From: JACSRF01 sp964504445
GTDB lineage: Bacteria > Chloroflexota > Anaerolineae > Promineifilales > Promineifilaceae
Direction of reading: 5' to 3'
NCBI GenBank assembly: GCA_964504445.1
Contig: CAZDEO010000018.1
Coordinates: forward strand, 8,538-72,537
DNA: 64,000 nt
Each line of letters starts with the position of its first letter. Positions within the stretch are counted from its first letter, which is position 1. Shown one piece after another: positions 1 through 7,822 of the stretch. The notes beneath the pieces are model-generated. The model made no database searches. It was given only the letters and a program-made list of their open reading frames with translations, and was not told the DNA's origin. A program made the translations under genes and the position numbers.

Positions 1-597
1 GTGCCAGCCGAAGATTTTGCCAAAGGCGCGGCGCAGCAGCGGGTCCGCAAACTTGTCCCCAAACTCGGCGGCCGTCATCCGTCCCCATTTTGCCAACGGC
101 AGAGCAAAAGGCATCACTTTTAGCCCAAACTGGCCCCACTCTTCGGCCGTTAGCAGGCTGCGGGGCTTTTCTTGCAGCATGGCCATGTCAAATCCAGTGA
201 ACTGCCGGATGCCCGCGCAAAAAGCCTCGCTCAGTTTGCGGTCGGCGGGCGAGAGGGCCAGCATATGCGCTTCCAATTCCTCCGGGTTGGCGTAGGCCAC
301 AAACTCTCGCGCCCCGTCCGTCACGCGCATAAATTCAGCGTGATCGATGAAGCACCGTCCCTGCATCACCCCCAGCTCCTGCCACGCCTGGTTGAAGGGC
401 TGCCCCTCCCCAGAGCCAAAAAGATAATGGATGCAGCCGTCGAAGGTGTATGCTTTACGCTCCCAGGCGGTACACAGGCCCCCGGGCAAATCGTGCAACT
501 CAAAGATTTCGCTGTCAAAGCCGTTCATTTGGGCGTAACAGCCTGCCGCCAGGCCAGCCATGCCTGCGCCAATGATGATGATTTTTTTGTTTGCCAT
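1..597 (-). CDS. FAD-dependent oxidoreductase, phytoene desaturase/retinol saturase-like (C-terminus off the window)
   Basis: The first 199 residues are present; the rest lies beyond the left edge. The N-terminus has the dinucleotide-binding fold motif IIIIGAGMAGLAAGCYAQ (GxGxxG, about residues 6-23) followed by an acidic residue ending strand 2 (EIFELHDLPGGLCTAW). This GG-L-x-T pattern is typical of the CrtI / all-trans-retinol 13,14-reductase / amine oxidase superfamily, flavoproteins that oxidise or saturate polyene or amine substrates. The substrate cannot be told from this fragment. The ATG at 597 follows a strong ribosome binding site (AAGGAG on the minus strand). A hairpin of the CTAGAGC family (614-662) sits directly upstream of that site. 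Family is fairly sure, substrate is not. Confidence 0.8.
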   Translation of the reverse strand, partial: MANKKIIIIGAGMAGLAAGCYAQMNGFDSEIFELHDLPGGLCTAWERKAYTFDGCIHYLFGSGEGQPFNQAWQELGVMQGRCFIDHAEFMRVTDGAREFVAYANPEELEAHMLALSPADRKLSEAFCAGIRQFTGFDMAMLQEKPRSLLTAEEWGQFGLKVMPFALPLAKWGRMTAAEFGDKFADPLLRRAFGKIFGWH

Positions 598-613
598 CTG
601 GTTACTCCTTGCC

Positions 614-662
614 AGCTAGAGCCAGAGCAAGAGCTAGAGACGAATCTTTTTTCTTGCTCTGG
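614..662. repeat. CTAGAGC-family inverted repeat, copy A
   Basis: Tandem AGCTAGAGC/CAAGAGCTAGAG units followed by a complementary arm; CCAGAGCAAG pairs perfectly with CTTGCTCTGG. It is the most degenerate of three related hairpins (others at 12221-12262 and 45390-45438). All three lie 16-29 bp upstream of the start codon of a minus-strand gene. Confidence 0.6.
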
Positions 663-730
663 ATCAAGGAACAGTGAATCGGAGGCCAGTATTCCGTTTT
701 CTGGTGACCATTTTCAGAAAGTGCACCTGC

Positions 731-758
731 TGATGACTGAATACTGATTACTGAGTAT
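731..758. repeat. Heptamer tandem array (TGAATAC type), 4 units
   Basis: Four consecutive degenerate heptamers TGATGAC, TGAATAC, TGATTAC, TGAGTAT. It lies in the 317-bp gene-free stretch 598-914, which otherwise holds the CTAGAGC hairpin and a terminator; I see no gene there. Similar arrays with other heptamers recur across the window. Confidence 0.6.
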
Positions 759-854
759 CGGGATTTGCTCTAGCCATTAACCAGGAGCATTGTGCCAAAG
801 TCATAAAGCAGGCTGCCAGTGACATATGTCAGGCAAAAGCCATCCATTATTCAT

Positions 855-886
855 AAATAAAAAAGCCCGCAAAAATTGCAGGCTTG
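855..886 (-). terminator. Rho-independent terminator of the membrane-protein gene
   Basis: On the minus strand, stem AAGCCTGC / GCGGGCTT with an AT-rich loop is followed by a T run, about 30 bp after the stop of the gene at 915-1949. Confidence 0.8.
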
Positions 887-914
887 ATGGAAAAGCGGCG
901 TGGATTGGGTCAGC

Positions 915-1949
915 CTAGCGTGCGGGGCGCAGGCGGCCGGTAGCCCACCCGCCCACGCGCATGACGGCCCAGATGAGAATGGCCAGAATAAAAACGCCCA
1001 GGTAGTCGATGACCGGGATGCGCACAATTTCGTTGAGCATGGCCCAGCCGCGGCTGCTGTAGACAATGATGACGGCCGTGGCGTAGGCGGCCACAAAACC
1101 CCATTTTTGCCACGGCTTCAGCCCCAGGCCGTGCATTTGGGTGACGATGAAGAGGGCCAGGAAGCCGAAGAAAAACATGGGCCAGATGCCGTTGTTCTGA
1201 TTGATGGCGACCAGGGTGCCGTGCACCACGACCGCCAGTTCTTGCACCAGAGTCCACCATTTGTTGACGTGGATGCGTGTGAACATCAGGCTGCCTTGCA
1301 GCAAGAGCAAAAAGGTGTAAAGCAGCCCCAGCAAATGGCCGCTGGTAACTTCCATGGGGTGGTACCAAAAGGTGTAGATGATGGCCCAGGCGAAGTAGTA
1401 GCCATGATATTTGCGCACTACGCGCCCCGTTTCTTTGAGCAGACCCAGCCGTTTGCCTTTGCCAAAAAATAGCCCCCGGCGCTGATTTTCCATGAGCAGG
1501 ATGGCAATGAGCAGCACGATGACGGAGCCTTGGGAGGTGAGAATATGCACGTCTTGGGCTAGGCCGTCGTACCAGATGTGGGTTTGCACCAGGTGCAGCA
1601 GAATGAAGAAGGCGTTGACGGCAAAAGCGATGATGTTGATGCGGTGCAGGCCGCTGGTGTATTTCGTTTTGGTTTTTTGCGCGTAATAGATGATGGCCCA
1701 AACGGCAACCTGGTGGAGCAGGTAGCCGCCCCAGGCGGTAGCCCGGCTCATGACGGTGGGTTCAGGGAGCTTCCAGTAGTAGTGGGCAAAGCCGGTGTCG
1801 GGCAGGAAGTCGATTTGCGGGAGAAAGGGGCCAAGCGCCCAGGTAAGGGCGGTGAAGGCCAGGGAAGCAGCAATGCCCCACCACAAAACGGCCGTGCTGC
1901 TCATACCTTGCTGGTTTTGGGCAGGGGGTGTGGGGCGAAAAGGCGACAC
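915..1949 (-). CDS. Multi-pass membrane protein of unknown function
   Basis: A 344-residue protein that I do not recognise. It has about eight hydrophobic segments (near residues 21-42, 73-90, 103-125, 138-155, 185-200, 205-225, 255-275, 285-300 and 315-335) separated by short basic loops, so it is almost certainly an inner-membrane protein. There is no lipobox and no soluble domain. Some loops are rich in Trp, His and Tyr (for example TFWYHPMEVTSGH), which could suggest a cofactor or lipid site, but that is speculation. It has its own terminator downstream and is divergent from pckA, so it appears to be a single-gene unit. Confidence 0.75.
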   Translation of the reverse strand: MSPFRPTPPAQNQQGMSSTAVLWWGIAASLAFTALTWALGPFLPQIDFLPDTGFAHYYWKLPEPTVMSRATAWGGYLLHQVAVWAIIYYAQKTKTKYTSGLHRINIIAFAVNAFFILLHLVQTHIWYDGLAQDVHILTSQGSVIVLLIAILLMENQRRGLFFGKGKRLGLLKETGRVVRKYHGYYFAWAIIYTFWYHPMEVTSGHLLGLLYTFLLLLQGSLMFTRIHVNKWWTLVQELAVVVHGTLVAINQNNGIWPMFFFGFLALFIVTQMHGLGLKPWQKWGFVAAYATAVIIVYSSRGWAMLNEIVRIPVIDYLGVFILAILIWAVMRVGGWATGRLRPAR

Positions 1950-2174
1950 GGGGCTTACTCCTTGCTTATTCTTAGAGGCGGTGTTTGATGGCGCATTTTA
2001 ACACGGCGCCTGCTATTTGTCTGTGTTTTGTCTGGCGACTTTGGTTTTTGTGGGGAATTATGGCTGGTTTGGGCATTTGTTTTTGTGCTATTTAGGACGT
2101 AAACTAAAGGAAGCTAAGGCGGGCGTGAGCCTTTTCCCACACGTTAAAAACCCATTTACCTAAGGAGTAATCCC

Positions 2175-3779
2175 ATGCAAAACTTTGGTCCGTGCATCAG
2201 CAAGTATGGTGTTGAGAATCATGGCATCAAAAACCCCAACACCGTGTATTGGAACCTGAGCACCTCCATGCTCTACGAACAAATCATCCGGCGGCGCGAG
2301 GGCGCCATCGTCCATTTAGGCCCTATTTGCGTCAGCACCGGCGACCACACGGGGCGGTCTCCCAACGACAAGTTTACGGTGAAAGAACCTACCAGCGAAA
2401 AAGATATCTGGTGGGGCAAAGTAAACCGGCCTATCGAACAGGAGAAATTTGATAGCTTGCTGCGGCGCATGATTGCGTACATTCAAAACCGCGACATTTT
2501 CGTGTTTGATGGCTACGTGGGGACCGACGAACGATACCGTATGCCAGTGCGCATCATTAACGAATATGCCTGGCACAACCTGTTTGCGCGCAATATGTTT
2601 GTGCGCGAATTCGATCCGATTAAGCTGGCTACCCACGTGCCAGAATTTACGGTCATTGACATGCCCCGCTTCCACGCTGAGCCAGAGTTTGATGGCACCA
2701 ACAGCCAGACGTTTATCCTCGTTGATTTTAGTAAGCGGCTGGTGCTGATTGGTGGCAGTGAGTACGCGGGCGAGATTAAGAAAAGTATCTTTACCGCCAT
2801 GAATTATTATTTACCCAAGCGCGGAGTGTTGAGCATGCACTGTAGCGCCAATTATGGCCGGGACAGGGACGATGTGGCTTTGTTTTTTGGCCTGAGCGGC
2901 ACGGGGAAAACGACGCTGAGTAATGACCCCAACCGTACGCTTATTGGGGATGACGAGCATGGCTGGAGCGATGATGGTGTGTTTAACTTTGAAGGGGGTT
3001 GCTATGCTAAGGTGATTCGCCTGGACCCGGAAGGAGAGCCAGAGATTTATGGAACGACGCGGCGCTTTGGCACGATTCTGGAAAATGTTATTTATAATAG
3101 TGATACGCGCTACATTAACTTGGATGATGATTCTCTGACGCAGAATACGCGCGCCAGCTATCCGATTACGCACATTGCCAATGCGGATCCGGCGGGTTTA
3201 GGGGGGCATCCCAAAAATGTGCTGTTTTTGACGGCCGATGCCTTTGGGGTGCTGCCGCCCATCAGCCGGTTGACCAAGGCGCAGGCCATGTATCATTTTC
3301 TCAGTGGTTATACGGCCAAGGTGGCTGGTACGGAACGGGGCGTGACGGAACCGCAGCCCAACTTTAGCGCCTGTTTTGGCGCACCTTTTATGCCGCTTCA
3401 CCCAGGGGCATATGCCAAGTTGCTGGGTGAAAAGATTGATGAGCATGATGCCAAGGTGTGGTTGGTGAACACGGGCTGGACGGGCGGCCCCTTTGGCGTG
3501 GGCAGTCGCATGAAGCTGGCTTATACGCGGAAGATGGTAACGGCCGTCCTCAATGGTGACCTGGATGATGTGGAAACGGTGACAGAGCCTTTCTTTGGCC
3601 TGCAAATTCCCGCCCACGTGCCCGGCGTGCCCGACGAGGTGTTGAATCCCCGTGAAACCTGGGCAGATAAGGAAGCCTACGATGCCCAGGCGCAAAAGCT
3701 GGTAGGCATGTTCATTGCCAACTTTAAGCAGTTTGAGGATGGCGTCACCCAGGAAATTAAGGACGCCGGCCCGAAGTAA
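2175..3779 (+). CDS. pckA: Phosphoenolpyruvate carboxykinase (ATP)
   Basis: ATP-dependent PEP carboxykinase interconverts oxaloacetate + ATP with PEP + CO2 + ADP, the entry step of gluconeogenesis. At 534 residues it has the family's usual length. The kinase P-loop GLSGTGKTTLS (about residues 239-249) and the metal-binding GDDEHGW (about 258-264) are intact, as is the STGDHTGRSPNDKF substrate-loop region near residue 50. The ATG is preceded by TAAGGAG at good spacing. A clear terminator follows the stop, so the gene is probably monocistronic. Confidence 0.97.
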   Translation: MQNFGPCISKYGVENHGIKNPNTVYWNLSTSMLYEQIIRRREGAIVHLGPICVSTGDHTGRSPNDKFTVKEPTSEKDIWWGKVNRPIEQEKFDSLLRRMIAYIQNRDIFVFDGYVGTDERYRMPVRIINEYAWHNLFARNMFVREFDPIKLATHVPEFTVIDMPRFHAEPEFDGTNSQTFILVDFSKRLVLIGGSEYAGEIKKSIFTAMNYYLPKRGVLSMHCSANYGRDRDDVALFFGLSGTGKTTLSNDPNRTLIGDDEHGWSDDGVFNFEGGCYAKVIRLDPEGEPEIYGTTRRFGTILENVIYNSDTRYINLDDDSLTQNTRASYPITHIANADPAGLGGHPKNVLFLTADAFGVLPPISRLTKAQAMYHFLSGYTAKVAGTERGVTEPQPNFSACFGAPFMPLHPGAYAKLLGEKIDEHDAKVWLVNTGWTGGPFGVGSRMKLAYTRKMVTAVLNGDLDDVETVTEPFFGLQIPAHVPGVPDEVLNPRETWADKEAYDAQAQKLVGMFIANFKQFEDGVTQEIKDAGPK

Positions 3780-3817
3780 AGATAAAAATAGCGCTGACAT
3801 TCCTTTGTTAACCAAGG

Positions 3818-3850
3818 CGAGCGCAGGATTTCCTGCGCTCGTTTAATTTT
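3818..3850 (+). terminator. Rho-independent terminator after pckA
   Basis: Stem GAGCGCAGGA / TCCTGCGCTC with a two-base loop, then GTTTAATTTT. Confidence 0.85.
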
Positions 3851-3950
3851 GGATGATTATTGCTGGCAGGCTTGATAGAATGGTGTAAAATGCAAACTGT
3901 TCGCGTATTGCAAAACAATCGCAACGTTTATGCACTATTTTGGTGGAGCT

Positions 3951-4595
3951 ATGACCCAAATATTTGAACTACCCCTCTTTCCCCTTAACACGGTTTTATT
4001 TCCCGGCATGTATTTGCCCCTGCACATTTTTGAGGAGCGGTATAAGGAGATGATTAATCTTTGCCTGGTGGAGAAACGGCCGTTTGGGGTCATCTTCCTC
4101 TCCGGCAGCGGCGCCAGCCCAGAACCGGAGCCGCAAACCATTGGCTGCACGGCCCGCATTACGCAAATGCAGCCCCTGGAAGAGGGACGCATGAATATCA
4201 TGACCATGGGGGAAGAACGCTTCCGCATTCACTCATTAACCCACCACCGTCCTTACCTGGTAGGGCAGGTGGAGCTAGCCCCTTTGCGCATCCAAGACAT
4301 GGACATGCTGCGCCAGGCCACCCAAAACCTTTATCCTGAGTTTGTGGCCTACATCCAAAATTTGGCCAGGCTAGGCAAAATCGAGTTTGACCTGGCACAA
4401 CTGCCGCAAGATGCCATTACATTGGAAAATTTGGCGGCGTCTGTTATTCAATTACCTGTGGAAGAAAAGCAAGGCCTACTAGCCATTGAAGATGCGCTAC
4501 TCCTCAGCCGCACATTGCAGCACATTTTACACCGCGAAAATCAGCTTTTGCGCTGGTTGCCAGCCGAAGAACAGGGGCCTTTCTCGTTCAATTAG
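3951..4595 (+). CDS. LON peptidase substrate-binding (N-terminal) domain protein
   Basis: A 214-residue stand-alone LON N-domain (PUA-like beta fold plus helices) without the AAA+ or protease parts of Lon. The opening LPLFPLNTVLFPGMYLPLHIFEERY is the family signature. In many bacteria such proteins are annotated as peptidase S16 or as substrate-selecting adaptors; no enzymatic site is visible. An in-frame ATG at 3930 exists, but the ATG at 3951 has the ribosome binding site GGTGGAG directly ahead and starts at the conserved domain edge. Just upstream, TATTGCAAAACAATCGCAAC (about 3905-3925) resembles the inverted repeat ahead of the Fur-family gene at 17236. Confidence 0.9.
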   Translation: MTQIFELPLFPLNTVLFPGMYLPLHIFEERYKEMINLCLVEKRPFGVIFLSGSGASPEPEPQTIGCTARITQMQPLEEGRMNIMTMGEERFRIHSLTHHRPYLVGQVELAPLRIQDMDMLRQATQNLYPEFVAYIQNLARLGKIEFDLAQLPQDAITLENLAASVIQLPVEEKQGLLAIEDALLLSRTLQHILHRENQLLRWLPAEEQGPFSFN

Positions 4596-4600
4596 CCCAT

Positions 4601-4634
4601 AAAAAAACCCCGGTTCATCGCCGGGGTCTTTTTT
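4601..4634. terminator. Bidirectional terminator between convergent genes
   Basis: Stem ACCCCGG / CCGGGGT flanked by A and T runs, between the LON-domain gene and the lipoprotein gene on the other strand. It can serve both. Confidence 0.9.
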
Positions 4635-4652
4635 GCAGAAACAGGAATCCGG

Positions 4653-5369
4653 TTACTCAGCCTGGCGCACGGTAATTTCGCCGATCCCCCCGTTGAGGAT
4701 GAGCGAGATGGTTACGTCTGAACGGCCGTAAGCCTCATTAACATACTCATTGCCTTGCTGGGTCAACCCCGAAATATTCTGGTCGCCCAACCCTGTTGAC
4801 ACACGCACCACCACCCCCACTTCTTCTGGCACCACCAGCGTCAGATCACCAATGCCCGCATCCACGTTCACGTTAAAGCTCTCGGGCCAGTCACCAGACA
4901 AATCTACGGTCGTTTCGCCTACGCCCGTTTTCAAAGTTAGCGATTGCAGCTGCAAACCAGACAAATTTAGTCGCGACTGGCCAACTCCCAACTCCACGTC
5001 CAAATCCATAGGCACGCTGTCATTCAACTGCAAATCCCAGCGATAATTCACGTCATTGTCGGGAATCCCCTCCATATTGACGGCTGGTTGCCGCACCGCT
5101 AACACGCCGCGGGCGCCATTGACAGCATACTCTACCTCTGGGCGCCAGTTTTCCATATTGTAGGTAAATTCGGCGTCCAGCAAATTGCTGCCGCCACGCT
5201 GCACATGCAGTTCACCCACGCCCATTTTGATGGTTACTTCCGCAGTTTCCGCCAGTCCCAGTTCCACACTTTGCGTGTCAGTTTGTAGGGGGCCTACAGA
5301 AACTCGGCCAATACATCCTGCTATCCATACAGCGAGACCAATCAACAAGAATAAAATAAAGCGTTGCAT
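4653..5369 (-). CDS. Lipoprotein with toast-rack (DUF4097/DUF2154-like) beta-repeat domain
   Basis: 238 residues. The first 19 form a lipoprotein signal ending in the lipobox WIAGC, so the protein is probably anchored outside the membrane. The rest is a right-handed beta-repeat built around recurring G-V/I-G-E/D turns (MGVGELHV, LGVGQSRL, TGVGETTV, AGIGDLTL, TGLGDQNI, GGIGEITV). Those turns are characteristic of the toast-rack / LiaF-like C-terminal fold seen in envelope-stress and adhesion proteins. No catalytic residues are recognisable. It is convergent with the LON-domain gene, sharing a terminator, and lies downstream of the M32 peptidase gene on the same strand. Confidence 0.8.
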   Translation of the reverse strand: MQRFILFLLIGLAVWIAGCIGRVSVGPLQTDTQSVELGLAETAEVTIKMGVGELHVQRGGSNLLDAEFTYNMENWRPEVEYAVNGARGVLAVRQPAVNMEGIPDNDVNYRWDLQLNDSVPMDLDVELGVGQSRLNLSGLQLQSLTLKTGVGETTVDLSGDWPESFNVNVDAGIGDLTLVVPEEVGVVVRVSTGLGDQNISGLTQQGNEYVNEAYGRSDVTISLILNGGIGEITVRQAE

Positions 5370-5390
5370 TGTTTTACCATCCTAAACCCA

Positions 5391-5418
5391 GTCAGAGCCA
5401 GACATTCCTGGCGCTGAC
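5391..5418. repeat. Hairpin between the carboxypeptidase and lipoprotein genes
   Basis: GTCAG-A-GCCAG and CTGGC-G-CTGAC arms around ACATTC. It lies in the 158-bp gap 5370-5527 and has no T run, so its role is unknown. Confidence 0.45.
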
Positions 5419-5527
5419 AACTTCTTTGCCGGGTGCCCATTACGCGGGCTTTTGTGAAGGGTTGTGCCAAGAAAGCCCTGGGCGTTATGTGCCAATGGCC
5501 TTCTCGACAATCATGAGGCGCTCAATT

Positions 5528-7033
5528 TCACAAAGCGTACAAATCGCCAAATTTTGTGCGCAAATAGTGCATATAAGGGGCAATGGTCAGCGGCCCACCG
5601 GTGACGCGCTCCACCAATTCGTTAGCCGTGAATTTGCTGCCGTGGCGGTAGATGTTTTCCTTTAACCAACGATGCAACGTACCAAACTCGCCACGCCCAA
5701 TTTCTGCGGGAATGGTGGGGTGGGTTTTGAGGGCCTGGCTATAAAATAGGGCGCTCATGATGTTGCCCAGGGTGTAGCCCTGAAATGCACCGCCTACGGT
5801 GCCGGCAAACCAGTGCACATCTTGTAGCACGCCATCCCGGTCGTCCGGCGCCCGCAAACCCAGGTCAGATTGGTAACGGCCGTGCCACACGTCCGGCAAC
5901 TCCTTTACCGCCAGCTTCCCATCCAGCAAATCTAGCTCCAAGTCAAAGCGAATCATCACGTGCAGGTTATACGTCACCTCGTCCGCGTCAGTACGAATGA
6001 GCGAGCGCTGCACCTTATTCACGGCACGGTAGAAAGTATCTACCGACACCTGCTGCAGTTGGTGGGGGAAAGCGGCCTGCAATTGGGGATAATAATGTTC
6101 CCAGAATGCCCGGCTGCGCCCCACCTGGTTCTCCCACAGGCGAGACTGGCTTTCGTGGATGCCAGATGAGGTACCGTTTGCCAGCGGCGTCCCCTCATAA
6201 GCCATGTCAATGCCTTGCTCGTACAACGCGTGGCCCGCTTCGTGCAGGGTGCTAAACAAGGCTTCGCTCAGGTCATTCTCTTTCACGCGCGTGGTAATGC
6301 GCACGTCGCCCAAAGAAAATTTGGTCATGAAGGGATGGTGGGTTTTATCTTGGCGCCCCCGGTGGAAATCGTATCCATACGCCCTGATGATTTCCTGGCC
6401 AAAGGCGAGCTGTTGTGCTTCGGGAAAGGGCTGTTTCAGGCAGCTATCGTCAGCCGGTTCTTGCGCGGTGATCGCCTGCGCCAGGGGCACCAACTCCGCC
6501 CGCAATTCAGCGAATAGGGCGCGCACGGTTTCTGCCTTCATGCCCTGGTCACTGAAATCAATGAGGGGGTCGGCAATGTGGTCGTAGCCGGGGAAGCAGT
6601 TGGCTATCTGGCGGCTGAAATCAATGGTTTTTTCCAGATCGGCGGCTACGGCCGTAAAATCATTGGCAGGCCGCGCGGTCGTCCATTTTTGGTAAGTGGC
6701 TGCACCATGAGCATACACGGCTGCCAGCAAAATGGCGGGCACCTTGGTGGCGCGCTCATAGTTGCGGCGCGTCACGCGGATGAGAGCGGCATCATCGTGG
6801 TCATAAGGCAGCGATTCAGCGTAAGGTTGCAAAGCATCCAACAGCCTACCAATAGCCACGTCGGTGAACTTCTCGTGGGCAATGCGCCCCAGGGTAGCCA
6901 TTTGCTGCCCGCGGGCCGCCGCGCCGCCGGGGGGCATGTAGGTGGACTGATCCCAATTTAGCACAGCCGAAGCCGAATTCAGGTCGTTAATTTCTTGCAA
7001 CCGATTTTTCAGTTCTTGTAATTTTGATTCCAC
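5528..7033 (-). CDS. Carboxypeptidase Taq, M32 family metallocarboxypeptidase
   Basis: A cytosolic zinc carboxypeptidase removing C-terminal residues with broad specificity. The zinc site HEAGH (in STLHEAGHALYEQG, about residues 261-274) and the downstream glutamate in GIHESQSRLWEN are present. At 501 residues the protein matches the usual length of the family. Translation appears to begin at GTG (7033) behind AGGAG at six-base spacing; no nearer ATG precedes the conserved start MESKLQELKNRLQEIND. It stands alone upstream of the lipoprotein gene. Confidence 0.95.
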   Translation of the reverse strand: MESKLQELKNRLQEINDLNSASAVLNWDQSTYMPPGGAAARGQQMATLGRIAHEKFTDVAIGRLLDALQPYAESLPYDHDDAALIRVTRRNYERATKVPAILLAAVYAHGAATYQKWTTARPANDFTAVAADLEKTIDFSRQIANCFPGYDHIADPLIDFSDQGMKAETVRALFAELRAELVPLAQAITAQEPADDSCLKQPFPEAQQLAFGQEIIRAYGYDFHRGRQDKTHHPFMTKFSLGDVRITTRVKENDLSEALFSTLHEAGHALYEQGIDMAYEGTPLANGTSSGIHESQSRLWENQVGRSRAFWEHYYPQLQAAFPHQLQQVSVDTFYRAVNKVQRSLIRTDADEVTYNLHVMIRFDLELDLLDGKLAVKELPDVWHGRYQSDLGLRAPDDRDGVLQDVHWFAGTVGGAFQGYTLGNIMSALFYSQALKTHPTIPAEIGRGEFGTLHRWLKENIYRHGSKFTANELVERVTGGPLTIAPYMHYLRTKFGDLYAL

Positions 7034-7140
7034 AATTTGCTCCTTTCACAGTGGGTTAGGTGGGACAGTGTAGTGGCCTGCCTCGTTTGGTCCAGACAAG
7101 TCACCACCCCAAATGCTATCTGAAACAGGAGAGAAGTCAA

Positions 7141-7174
7141 AGCAGAACGGCCGGTTCCCCTTAGAAAACCGGCC
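7141..7174 (-). terminator. Terminator downstream of the ParB-like gene
   Basis: On the minus strand GCGGCCGGTTTTC pairs with GGGAACCGGCCGT, and the hairpin is followed by TCTGCTTT. It lies 30 bp beyond the stop at 7205. Confidence 0.7.
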
Positions 7175-7204
7175 GCTTGCAGAGAAAAGAAAGTTAAAGG
7201 CTGT

Positions 7205-7708
7205 TTAGGCAACGTTGGCCTGCCACTGCGTGACCTGCGCGTCAATTTCAGTCTGGCCCAGGGCCAGTGCTACCGAAACGCGATGGTTGCCATCACGGAC
7301 AAAGTAGCGGTTGCCCACCTGCACCAGCTCTATGGGCGGCAAGGTGATGCCTAGCGCGTGGGCGGTGGCAATGCCGATCCAGCGGTCTTTGTTGTGGGCC
7401 TTTAAGGGCTGAAAGTCGGCGTTAAAGTCTTGGCTGCGTCCTTCGCTGCCCACGATGCTGCTGAGGGGCACGGTTTGCAGACCCAGGTGACGCCGGGCGT
7501 AATGGCTGTGATTTTGCGCAACGCTTTCCAGGCTTTGCAGGGCGTAGGGCTGGCGGGTAAGGCGTCGCCAGATCTGCCGCACGTTGGCCTTGAAGTGCAG
7601 TTCCCAGAACCGTTGGGCGGCGCGGCCGCGGGCATTGTGCTCAGCGCCGAGGCTGTTTAGTTGTCCGTTTACCCATCCTTGGGCGATTAGCGTTGTGTTG
7701 CTGTACAT
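7205..7708 (-). CDS. ParB-like N-domain protein
   Basis: 167 residues. The C-terminal half resembles the ParB/sulfiredoxin nucleotide-binding fold: PPIELVQVGNRYFVRDGNHRVSVALALG (about residues 126-153) with the conserved RDGNHR box. The N-terminal half is helical and basic. There is no helix-turn-helix, so this is not a chromosome-partitioning ParB; related stand-alone proteins are common and mostly uncharacterised. The ATG follows a perfect GGAGGTG. It is divergent from the large SARP regulator at 7823. Confidence 0.75.
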   Translation of the reverse strand: MYSNTTLIAQGWVNGQLNSLGAEHNARGRAAQRFWELHFKANVRQIWRRLTRQPYALQSLESVAQNHSHYARRHLGLQTVPLSSIVGSEGRSQDFNADFQPLKAHNKDRWIGIATAHALGITLPPIELVQVGNRYFVRDGNHRVSVALALGQTEIDAQVTQWQANVA

Positions 7709-7822
7709 GTTGCACCTCCACGGTTGATACCCTCATCATAGGCAACGGCCGTTTTCATCTCGTTTCGCTGGCCGTTTCGGAAAGCGTTTCGGTGCGTTAT
7801 AATTCCCAATTGAGGTGGCAAA